Translations under genes and position numbers: made by a program
From: Panopea generosa
Lineage: Eukaryota > Mollusca > Bivalvia > Adapedonta > Hiatellidae
DNA length: 64,000 nucleotides
Direction: 5' to 3'
Assembly: GCA_029582155.1 (NCBI GenBank)
Contig: CM055909.1
Location: 19,874,798 to 19,938,797, forward strand
Notes under the pieces: model-generated
What the model was told of the DNA's origin: nothing
The model's database searches: none
The model's input: the letters and a program-made list of their open reading frames with translations, nothing else
Shown: piece after piece, positions 43,831 to 54,240 of the stretch
How the letters are laid out: every line of letters begins with the position of its first letter
How positions within the stretch are numbered: position 1 is the stretch's first letter

Positions 43831-44094
43831 TGCTGTGACATGGCATGCATGAAAGTAATAGACGTAAGTAGATGGGGTTGCAGTCTGTTTTGAGTGAACA
43901 GAGGCTCAAAGTAGTGGAATTTATTGGCATCTCCAGGCACCTTCAAGCAAAATATTTGATAGGTCAGCAATTTCTTTTAGAAAGGTCCAACTTTTCTGAT
44001 GCATACAATGAGATTTAACAGCAATATGTTTTACCAATAATCTGTAATCTGTTTTTAGACACTAAAGATACCCTGCTATCATTTTCACCTGTGT
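43831..44094. other. Non-coding stretch
   Basis: No gene recognised. It may be decayed upstream LINE sequence. Confidence 0.45.
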
Positions 44095-44362
44095 CAGGCC
44101 CAGTAAGCTCAGTCTGTAACATGTCTGACTATCAATCCAGGGGCTATGAGTTTGAATCCTCATCCGGCCAGTTTTCATGATGATTGGTATGACATTGCAT
44201 CTCTTTGTTATTGATGATTCAAGTGGGAAATGTATCTCGCAGAGATGAGTGTGTTCAAGTACTTGTTAACCTTCCAGGTTCCCAGGAAAGAGCAGTTAGG
44301 TTAACTGATCATCTGTTAGCCCTTGATGGCATAAATATGACCACATTTATTCAGTCAAATCA
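44095..44362 (+). mobile_element. Old copy of the (ATCA)n-tailed tRNA SINE
   Basis: CTGACTATCAATCCAGGGGC, GATTCAAGTGGGAAATGTAT, AAGTACTTGTTAACCTTCCA and GGCATAAATATGACCACATT follow the SINE at 20324-20619 in order, but with many substitutions. The copy is much older than that one. Confidence 0.75.
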
Positions 44363-44639
44363 ATTGGCAACTCTCAGAACTTGCAGTCTTTCAATCTTAA
44401 ATCTGTTTTGTATTCAGTAATAGTATTGATTCTGTCACCATCATACTCAAACAAATTCACATTTTTCATCTTGATCAACTTAATGAACTTTGAAAGACGA
44501 GTATCTGCACCCATTTGTGTTCTCTTGTTAGGGATTGATTGCCTAGCCAAAAATGCTTTAAATCTGTAATCTATTTTAAATTTGTTGAAATATATTAACA
44601 ATAGTCATTGATTTCTTAATTGTTACATCGTGGCAAGAA

Positions 44640-44805
44640 AAAAAAAAAAATTGCACGGCATAGAGTAGATAGCGTGTTGGCAGATTATGCCAGAGGTTGC
44701 AGGTTTGATCTTCAGCTCCACCCAGATGCCTCTCAAAAAAACAGCCGTCAGTACTGGTTCTACCCAGGAAGCAGACTCCAGAGCAGTTCATATGAGCTTA
44801 AATAA
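44640..44805 (+). mobile_element. Degenerate tRNA-derived SINE
   Basis: After an A-rich run, AGAGTAGATAGCGTGTTGGC and AGGTTGCAGGTTTGATCTTC look like A- and B-boxes. They are followed by CAGTACTGGTTCTACCCAGG and AAGCAGACTCCAGAGCAG, which carry the central block shared with 19789, 29406 and 11085. Confidence 0.55.
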
Positions 44806-46610
44806 TAAGTAAAACAACCTTAAAAATTGCCTCACTCAACATAATATATGACCGTGTGGTTTTGCTGGGCAACACATGAGTGATGGTAATTAATTCTAGA
44901 TCTGTCCATGCATTGTGCAAAATGTCCTTTGTTATAGATTGAGTGTTGATATTTATATATTGTGCTATCATGATACATATATCAAAGTACAGGGTGTAAG
45001 TGAGGTACCAATTGGGGAATGTTAACACCATGTAAACTTTTGACCTTACCATCTTGATATTAATCTATTGACCAGGGAAAAGTATTCACCATAACAGGTG
45101 ATAGAATTGTTACCTGCCAATTTTACCTGGGGTTAGTTAATGTATGGGTGTCCATTTGAAGAGTGTGAATTGCTTGTCTGGGTATGTAATGTATGTATTT
45201 AATATTTATATTTATGTATTAACATTTTTCCATAGTTTCCCATTTCAATCATTATTTTGTGATGCATTAATTCATCATGTAGATGGTTAGACAGGTGATA
45301 TAATCAGGTGTGTTTGTACATTTAAACATGAAATTGCTAGACTTGTGTTATATATTTATTCATTTTAATGTTACTATTTTAATTTTCATATTCAATCACT
45401 ATTTTGTGATGCATTTCTACATTTAGTAACAGGTGCAACAGACAGATATATTTTGTTTTGACATCACTTATGTTGAAAAATATTATTAGTTTTTTTGCCA
45501 ATTCTTAGATAATGGTGGTAATGTTTGTGTTAGTTGGGCTAAGAATAAAATCTGAATTTAAAGTGATATATATAGAAGATGAAATTTGAATGTTTATTAT
45601 GAAGATCTGTTAATGTAATCTGTAGAGGTTTACAGACTTGTGATTTATTTGAGATTTATGTGCACTCTAGCACCTGCAGTTTTCGTTTAATATTCACCAA
45701 ACTTACACAGCAGATATATATCTATAATCTGAACTTCTTTGGCATTGCCATCTCTGCCAATTATGAACACTTTAGGGCCAGTCTGGCCCTCTTGTTTTAT
45801 GTTGATACTTATATGCAAGATAAGCATTTTCTTGAAAAAATGTAAGCATAAAGGCTACAATGCAAGTCTATGGGAAATGTAATGGTGGTAACTGGCCTAA
45901 TCAGGGGAATTGTCACATGCATTCTGAAACATTGGGTTTGTTTTTGTTAGTTTAACTGCAAATGAGCAGACGGCAATACTGTCAAATACATAAAATGGCT
46001 AAAAATCAAAACCTTTAAAAGATATGTTGCAGATTGCTTTGAGTGTATGGAGTGGGTGGGGGTGCAAAAACAGGGATGGGTATGGTGTTGGCCTTGTGGA
46101 TCTGTTTCTTTAGAGCATGCTTATTGTATTTCTTGTAAGCTGGCCAACAGTTTAATGGGTGATGAGCTGCCAGAGCGTAATGTAGCTTGAGGTCAGCCAC
46201 GTGTCCCAATAGGGCCTGTGTGAACTCAGAACATCTTGTTTTAGAGTGCCATCAATATATATTTCCGAATTTACTGTGTCAGTGCACAGTCTGTAGTCTC
46301 CCAATTGGGTCTGTTAAAATTTTTAGTAATGTTGGGAAAGCCCTATTTGAGCAGTTGATTTGTCAGTTGCGTCAATTCAAAACGTTCAGTTGCTATGAAT
46401 TGTGAGACAGGCATAGAATTCCCTGCTTTTTCATTAATGGTTAATTGACCTGATTTGGGAGATATCAAGTTCAGGATCTACTAGTCAATGCAGGATGTTG
46501 TGCAAGGCAGCATGTTCCTGTCTGTCTTTTTCATACTGATTGATTCTGTGGTGGATTTCTCATGTAATCATGATTGTTTGATTATGTGCTTGGGCAGTTC
46601 TTGTTGATTT
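44806..46610. other. 1.8 kb without a supported gene
   Basis: AT-rich. Opposed short frames at 46015-46405 (minus GHVADLKLHYALAAHH, plus LPIGSVKIFSNVGKALFEQL) could be relics of a transposon or gene but match nothing I can name. Confidence 0.5.
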
Positions 46611-46870
46611 TTAGCTCTACTGACCAAAGGTCAACTGGCTTATGTCATGCTAAATTGTACATTGTCCGTCCATCATCTGTCTTGTGTTATCATTCCGTTA
46701 ACCCTTTTCTTGTAGAAGCTATAACACCTTCAGTTATCATTGTATCTTAACCAAAAGCACAGCAGTTATATTACCACAAGATCTCGGACGAGTTCTTGAA
46801 CCAGCGTGACATGACCACAAATGCTCTGGCACAGAGCTTATAAGCACATTTTATGCAAAACTTTGAAAAA
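46611..46870. repeat. Dispersed repeat beginning TTTTTAGCTCTACTGACC
   Basis: TTTTTAGCTCTACTGACCAA then AGGTCAACTGGCTTATGTCA and GTCCGTCCATCATCTGTC resembles the start of bivalve dispersed repeats related to the 53160 array. It is interrupted by the Ala-tRNA SINE at 46891. Confidence 0.45.
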
Positions 46871-46890
46871 TATTTTATCTGAAAGCTAGA

Positions 46891-47204
46891 AGACCGTGGC
46901 GTGGTCTAGTGGTAGAGCGTCCGCCTTGCATGCGGAAGGTCGTGGGTTCAATCCCCGGCCGGGTCATACAAAAGACTTTAAAAATGGTACTAGAAGCTTC
47001 CTCGCTTGACGCTCAGCATTTAGAGGAGAGTTCTAGGTCTGGTCGGCCCGGTGTCAGTATAATGTGACTGGTTGGGGTATCATACCATGTGTCTGCGGCA
47101 TGATACTCCAGTGTGACAGTGCTCAGAATACTGTCTCAAGTAGACACCGTCGCGATATGACTGAAAAATTGTTGAAAGCGACGCTAAACACCATACAACA
47201 ACAA
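46891..47204 (+). mobile_element. Ala-tRNA-derived SINE, copy 2
   Basis: The head GCGTGGTCTAGTGGTAGAGC ... GGTCGTGGGTTCAATCCCCG has anticodon loop CTTGCAT (TGC). The body is nearly identical to copy 1 at 19053. A perfect 12-bp target duplication CTGAAAGCTAGA lies at 46879-46890 and 47205-47216. Perfect duplication and high identity to copy 1 indicate recent activity of this family. Confidence 0.95.
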
Positions 47205-47216
47205 CTGAAAGCTAGA

Positions 47217-47463
47217 TGTTAGATATTTTATGTGTAGAATTGTAGATTTTTTGGAGAAGAACTTTAATAAACATTTCCTCTGAAATCTTCATCGGTCCGT
47301 TTGTTGCCAGTAGAATGATTCAGACCCTTTTGGACCTCTTGTATTTTTTTGGCATGTAATTCTGTTGTTGGTGCTAATCATATAGTCAAGACATTTTTAT
47401 TTGTCATAATTGTTGCTTTAATTTTACAGCTATTTTACTTTTCTCTCATTTATTTCTGCTCAG
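47217..47463. other. Non-coding, intron-like
   Basis: Ends in a pyrimidine-rich tract (TTTTACTTTTCTCTCATTTA) leading to the acceptor at 47463. No gene. Confidence 0.4.
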
Positions 47464-47622
47464 GTTGAAGCTGTCAGTTGCATAGATAGCATACGGTCAA
47501 CTCTACTACCACCCAGCAACATCACATAGTATTTTCACTGACTGCCCGGGTCCATTGTTGACACTGTGAACTACGCTGTGTGCCCTGCCTGGCAAATCAC
47601 ATGTGAAAGAGACATTTTTTGG
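47464..47622 (+). CDS. Possible terminal coding exon
   Basis: A good polypyrimidine-AG acceptor (TTTATTTCTGCTCAG) precedes VEAVSCIDSIRSTLLPPSNI then T and TAG. The remaining bases to TTTTTTG|GTAAGAAT would be a 3' untranslated segment that can be spliced again. The 22-codon reading is too short to identify, and its phase does not directly follow the exon ending at 28683. Chance is a serious alternative. Confidence 0.28.
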
Positions 47623-48520
47623 TAAGAATCGCTGTATTGATCTTAGATTTTGTATCTGTTATTTTTTGAGTCTTTTTGCAAAGTTTGGTTTGAACAATCA
47701 TCTCATAACCTAGTCTATATTCAATGCACTTTATTAAGATTTGCTCACTGTCAATATTAGACAAGTTCATTTTGAAAAAGATTTGCAGTAGCTGTGGTTA
47801 CCAGCATAACATTTTTTGATAGTACATAATGAGGGCTCAGCGCAACACTATATTGTAATTCTGTTTTTTCCAAAAATCGTTCTTTTGCATGAATAACTAT
47901 AGTTTTACAATGTGCATCTTGTGTTAAAATTTGGTCCAGATATTTTAAACAATTTTGAAGATATTCACTTTTGGTGAAAATATTGTATCTCAAATACACT
48001 AATTTTTTATTTTTTTTTTAATAAATTTTTTAAAAACATTTTAATTTAAAAAAAAACGTAAATTAGGTCAGATGAGAATGTTAAATGTTTTATTGATTTG
48101 GACATAAGTGACAATAAAATTGATGATTAATATAGTTATTGTGCTATAAAAGAACCATTTGTTGATATTTTGTTAAAAAATCTGATTATTAAAACTTGCA
48201 GTGAATTTTTTGGTTTGCATTTTTTTTTAATAAAAAGGCCATCCAATCTCACAATATTACTCAACACACTTTTAATTTTTACCAATTATAACTTTACTAA
48301 ACCAATATATCCCTTTTGAATACTTCCAGAATGAGATATGACCTTAGGTACACTCAGTATTATTCTTTTTAATATATCAGTACTAGAAGTCAGCAGTATC
48401 TAATTATTTTAAAATGGCTGTTAACTTAGAACCAAAACAATATATTTTAGATATTGATAAACCTTGGTTTCTCAGTGTCAACTTTTAATTATACCAATTG
48501 AATAAAGCACAATGTGGGTA
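47623..48520. other. Non-coding AT-rich stretch
   Basis: No gene or repeat recognised before the 39-bp minisatellite. Confidence 0.55.
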
Positions 48521-51500
48521 GTGGGGTTGGTATGGAGTATGGTGGACACAGAGTGTACAGCAGATAGTTGAGATGGTGAAGTGGATGTAGAGGGTACAGC
48601 AGCTGCTGGTAGTGTAGTTGGTATGATGGATGAGGAGGGTAAATCAGGATGCTGTAGTTGGTATGATGAATGCAGTGGGTACAGCTGGTACTGTTGTTAG
48701 TATTGTGGGTGTAGAAGGTACAGCTGGTAGTATAGTGGGTATAATGGGTGTAGAGGGTACAACTGGTAGCATAGTTGGTATGGTTGGTGTTGAGGGTACA
48801 ACCCAGGTAGCATAGTTGTTATGGTGGGTGTTGAGGGTACAGCTGGTAGTGTAGGTGGTATGGTAGGTGAAGAGGGTATGACAGGTAATATAGTTGGTAT
48901 GGTGGGTGTATAGGGTGTGGCTGGTAACATAGTTGGTATAGTGGGTGTAGAAGGTACAGCTGGTAGCATAGTTGGTATGATTGGTGTAGAGGGTATGGCT
49001 CGTAGCATAGTTGGTATAGTAGGTGTGGATAGTACAACTGGTAGTATAGTTGGTATGGTGGGTTTTTAGGGTACAGCTGGTAGTGTAGTTGGTATGGTGG
49101 GTGAAGAGGGTATGACAGGTAACATAGTTGGTATGATGGGTGTGGATGGTACAACTGATAGCATAGTTGGTATGGTGGGTGTTGAGGGTAGAGCTGGTAA
49201 TGTAGTTGGTATGTGGGTGTTGAGGGTACAGCTGATAGTGTAGTTGGTATGATAGGTGAAGAGAGTACAGCTGGTAGTGTAGATGGTATCATAGGTGTAG
49301 ACAGTACAGCTGGTAGTGTAGGCGATATGATAGGTGTAGAGGGTACAGCTGGTAGCGTTTTAGGTAAAGTGGGTGTAGAGGTTACAGTAGGTAGTATAGT
49401 TGGTATGTTGGGTGTAGAGGGTACAGCTGGTAGCGTTGTTTGTGTTGTGAGTGTAGAAGGTACAGCAGGTAGTGCAGTTGCTATTGTGAATGAAGGGGGT
49501 ACAGCTGGTAGTGTAGTTGGTATGGTGAGTAGCAAAGATGGTATAGCGGGTGTTGATGGTACAACTGGAATCATAGTTGGTATGATGGGTGTTGAGGCTA
49601 CAGCTGGTTGTTATGGTGGGTAAAGAAAGTACAGCTGGTAGTGTAGATGGTATTGTAGATGTATATACAGTACAGCTGGTAGTATAGTTGATATGGTGGG
49701 TGTAGAGGGTACAACTGGTAGTGTTGTTGGTATAATGGGTGTAGAGGTTACAGCTTGTAGCATTATTGGTGTTGTGAGTGTAGATGGTACAACTGGTAAT
49801 GTATTTGGTAATGTGGGTGTTGAGGGTACAGCAGGTAGTGTTGTTGGTATAGTGGGTGTAGAGTATATGACTGGTTTTAAATGTAGTTGAAATTGTGGAT
49901 GTAGAGGGTACAGCTAGTAATGTTGTTGATATAGTGAGTGTAGAGTGTTTGTCTGGTAGCGTAGTTGATATGGTGGATGTAGAGGGTATGGCTGGTAGCA
50001 TTGTTTTTATAGTGGGTGTAGATGGTACAACTGGTAATGTAGTTGGAATTGTGGGTGAAGAGGGTACATCTGCTTGTGTAGATGATATCATGGGCATAAA
50101 CAGTACAGCTGGTAGTATAGTTGGTATGTTGGGTGTTGAGGGTACAACTGGTAGTGTAGTTGGTATTGTGGGTGAAGAGAGTACATCTGGTTGTGTAGAT
50201 GATATTGTAGGCATAAACAGTACAGCTGTTAGTATAATTGGTATGGTGAGTATAGAGGGTAGACTGGTAGCATAGTTGGTATAGTGGTCGAAGAAAGTAC
50301 TGCTTGTAGTGAAGTTGGTATTGTGAGTATGGAGGGTATAGCTGGTAGTGCAGTTTGTATTCTGGGTGTAGAGGGTACAGCTAGTAGTGTAGATGTTAAT
50401 GTGTGTATAACGGGTACAGCTGGTAGTGTAGTTGGTATTGTGAGTATTAAGGGTACAGCTGGTAGTGTAGTTGGTAATGAAAGTATAAAGGGTACAGCTT
50501 GTAGTGTAGTTGGTATGGTGGTTGTATAGGGTACAGCTGGTAGTATAGTTGGTATTATGGGGAACAATGAGTGATTAAGATGGTTGAAATGGTATATTGA
50601 ATGTAGTAAGTACAGTGAGTAGTTATAATGGTATGGTGGATGCAGAGTGGACATTGAGTAGTTGTGCTGGTATAATGAATATAATGAATGCAACGGGTAG
50701 TGATATTGATATTAAGAGGGTAATGAGTAGTGAAATTAGTAAAGAATTATAGAGGATGTAGAAGGAACAGTGAAGAGTTGAGATGGTATGGTGGATGATT
50801 GTAGTGTCCATGAAACAGATGGTAGTGATGTTGGTATGGTGAATGCAGTGTGTAAAGTGGGTAGTGATGTTGATATAATGTGGATTGTGAGTAATGAAGT
50901 TGGTATGGTAGATGTTTAGGACACAGGTAGTGCTGTTGGTGTTGTTGGTGTAGAAGGTACAGTGTAGTTGAATCTAAATGGTGGGTATATATGGTACAGT
51001 AAGTAATGGGGTTCTGGTTGGTATTATAGATAATGGTTGGTAGAGAGAAAACAGTACCTATATAATGGAGTAATGTAGAGGAAGCATTGGAGTGAATGTA
51101 GATGTTACAGCGGATAATGGTACTGGATCGGTGGGTGTAATGGTTCAGTAGTTAATTAGGTCCGTATGATTGATGTAATGGATGCAATGGGTAGTGGGGT
51201 TGGTATGGTGGATTTTTAAGGTACAGTCACTGTGGATAGTTGAGTTGGTATGGTGACAGAGTTGATACATGTAATGAATATAAAGGATCAGTGTCTTATG
51301 GATTTGGTTTGGCGGATGTTACGGATGTAGTTGAAAATGGTGCTAGTGTACTAGATGTAGAGTGTAGAAGTGATAATGTTGGTATGGTGGTTGTATAGGG
51401 TACAGTGGGTATAATGATGATAGTTTGGTTGGTGTAAAGGGTACAGTACCATGGTGGTGGAGTTGGTACATGTATGAATGCTGAAAGGTGTTTAATTAAT

Positions 51501-51600
51501 TTGGTATGATGGATTTTGAAAGTGCAGTTAATATTGGACTTAGTATGATGAATGTAGATGGTACAGTTGTTAGTGATGTTGGTATAGTGGGGCCCATGGG
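48521..51600. repeat. 39-bp minisatellite in codon register
   Basis: About 75-80 copies of a 39-bp unit (GGTGTAGAGGGTACAGCTGG, TAGTGTAGTTGGTATGGTG). Since 39 is 13 codons, both strands keep a repeating peptide: GVEGTAGSVVGMV on plus, TLPAVPSTPTIPT on minus. The order in the middle (49200-50500) is the best preserved; both edges, especially after 50600, are strongly diverged. Stops and indels occur on both strands every few hundred bases, with the longest frames 136 codons plus and 284 codons minus (the latter changes register). No start, splice or polyadenylation context supports a gene. A decayed mucin-like or silk-like coding repeat is possible but unproven. Confidence 0.9.
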
Positions 51601-53159
51601 GCACAGTACCCACTTAACGCTTGTTTAAATTTAAACAATAACTTTTTCCAAATTTTTAACTAAATAAACAGATGTATCTCTTTGTCTATTTGTCTAAAAA
51701 TAAGGTTTTAACCAAAACAATCATGTAGTATGTAATTTGATATCAACTGCTTATTGCACCCCAGGTAAAAATTCGTCAATAAATTTATAAAACTGTTCCA
51801 GAAAGTATCTGCATACTATATAAATTTACACAATATCAGTTTCTAAATATGAATTTGGAAATATAGTTATATATATTAACTTATATAAACATAATTTAAT
51901 ACTTTCATAACTGAAATATTATGCTTTACATTGTTAATGACATAGGTTAATTGATTGTTAACACGAAATACACTGACACTTAATGAAAATAACAAAATCA
52001 AACATTAAAAATGCAAACTCTCAATTGTATTAACTTTGAAATATGACAAGTTGACCATTTATAAACACTCCTTTACTATATTTTTATGGCAATAATATTC
52101 TAATATAGATAGAAACATATATTTGAAATGCACATTAATGGATAGTTGGTTACCCCTGTTTCTCAGCATCTTTTTTCAACAAATGAAATCCCCTACTAAA
52201 ACGGTTTAAATTTTTAACATAGATTAAAGCATTTTCATTCATTGGAAATACCCGGATGTGGTGATGGTCAAAATTTGGTTACTGTGGTCCCGTTTATGCA
52301 GGATATTTCGGGGATAGGGAAAAAATACTTTTTAAGAATAATCTATAATTTGTGTTTACTTTTATAAAATTGGTATTCATTTGGAAATACACAAATACTA
52401 CATGAAAAATATAATTTGCTTCTATATTGAATCAAACATAAATTGTAACTTTCAAATATGATTAGTCATCAAGGACTTGTATAGAATAGGATAGGAAACT
52501 TGCATCTCCAGATTAAATGTTGATGAAATAGCCCCCAAAGGATTAATTATTTGGCTAGATATTGAAACTTGAAGGAAAATGTATCATAATCAATTTGTCA
52601 TTATTTTATCTGCAGTATAGATGTTTTGTAATCAAAAGTGTTTCAGCAATTTTAAACACAAATTTCTGGGAATGGTATTGTTTTGATGAGAATATCTCTT
52701 TGCAATGCAAGATTTTTGAATTTTTGAATTTGAATTTTGAATGGAAGTTAAGATAATTGAAAACGAGATATTGCGAGATTTTATGTAAATACAAGAGCGT
52801 TCACAAAGTCTCAATCAGTTGCCTTTCCTTCTCTATATAATTCCTTGCTAGTTATCTATTAAAAACAGTTTTAATTTCTTTGTATTCATTTTATTGCAGC
52901 AATATTCTAAATAGTAACACAAACTTAAAAATGCACCATTCATGAGTGTCAAACTTAAAAAAAATAAACACAGGAGGGGACCCCTCCCAATTTTAGCAAC
53001 AAGCCTTCAAAAACTCCTGGGGGAAACCCTGAGACACCTTTAGGCAATTCCTGGCCTGTTTTGTGAAGAGGGGGGAACCCTGAAGGGATTTTGTTGAATC
53101 TTCACAATTAATGAGGAAGAGTAGTGTACAAAAACCATAACTCTACATGGCTTGCTTTT
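51601..53159. other. Non-coding AT-rich stretch
   Basis: No gene or repeat recognised. Confidence 0.55.
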
Positions 53160-53870
53160 TTAGCTCACCTGAGCCAAATGCTCACAGATGAGCTTTTGTG
53201 ATTGCCTGGTGTCTATCGTCTATCCTCCGTTGTTAACTTTGAGCTTTTAATATCTTCTCCTCTGAAACCACTGGGCCAATTTTGATATAACTTCACAGTA
53301 ATGTTCCTTGGGTGACCCTCTACCAAGTTTGTTCAAGCCATCTTGATTCATAAAAAAACATGGCCCCCAGGGGGCGGGGCAAGTTTTATTAGTAAAAACT
53401 TAAAAAATCTTCTTGTCAGAAACTACTGGCTCGATTTTAAAATAATTTCACAGACCCTCTACCAAGTTTGTTCAAGCCATCTTGATTTGTCAAAAAACAT
53501 GGCGGCCAATGGGTGGGGTTAGTTTACAATATAAGCTATCATAAAAACTTAAAAAATCTTCTCGTCAGAAACTACTGGCTCGATTTTAAAATAATTTCAC
53601 AGACATGTTCGTCGGGTGACCCTCTACCAAATTTGTTCAAGCCATTTTGATTCATAAAAAAACATGGCGGCCATGGGGTGGGGTTAGTTTACTATATAAG
53701 CTATAGTAAAAACTTAAAAAATCTTCTTGTCATAAACTACTGGCTCGATTTTAAAATAATTTCACAGAAATGTTCCTTGGGTAACTCTCTACCAAGTTTG
53801 TTCAAGGCATCTTGATTATTAAAAAAACATGGCAGCCAGTGGGTGGGGTTAGTTTTATGTCAAATTAATG
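53160..53870. repeat. ~165-bp bivalve-type repeat (AGCTCACCTGAGC start), about four units
   Basis: It opens with TTTTTAGCTCACCTGAGCCA then AATGCTCACAGATGAGC, which can form a stem-loop. Units of about 140-166 bp follow, anchored by CATGGCGGCCA-like sites near 53359, 53499, 53663 and 53829. All share CTACCAAGTTTGTTCAAGCC and CTACTGGCTCGATTTTAAAA. I recognise the opening from clam and oyster genomic repeats. Not coding. Confidence 0.85.
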
Positions 53871-54240
53871 TCCTAGTTTTATAGCATAAATTTCTGTAAA
53901 TAGCAATTATTATAAGAAGAGGTAATAAACTGTTCAAATAAAAAAATTTTTTGCTATTATTATACAATATTATACCATATATAAGTTTTAAAAGATAATT
54001 CATCATAAAAAGATGAATGATACAATTATAATCAATGATTGAAATATTATTCATCAATCATGAACCATTTTAAAATAGGTGTTTTTGCTGAATATAAAAG
54101 TCAAGAGTTTTTCTAGTTAAGACGGGGATGGTTTACTGCTTCATAATAAAGCAATACCATAGTTTTAGCTAGTTTCTTCACAGCAAGGAATCTGCTTGAG
54201 AGTTTTAGTGTCAAAATGTACTTGAAATCTCGGAGGAGGA
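53871..54240. other. Non-coding spacer before the 54-bp satellite
   Basis: AT-rich; no gene. The satellite motif emerges gradually at its right edge. Confidence 0.55.

Noticed and set aside
46015-46405. Opposed frames GHVADLKLHYALAAHH (minus) and LPIGSVKIFSNVGKALFEQL (plus) as genes
   Set aside because: Short, unframed by splice sites and not assignable; kept only as a note in the surrounding stretch.
46892-46966. tRNA-Ala-like sequence as a functional tRNA gene
   Set aside because: It is followed directly by the SINE body and flanked by the element's target duplication.
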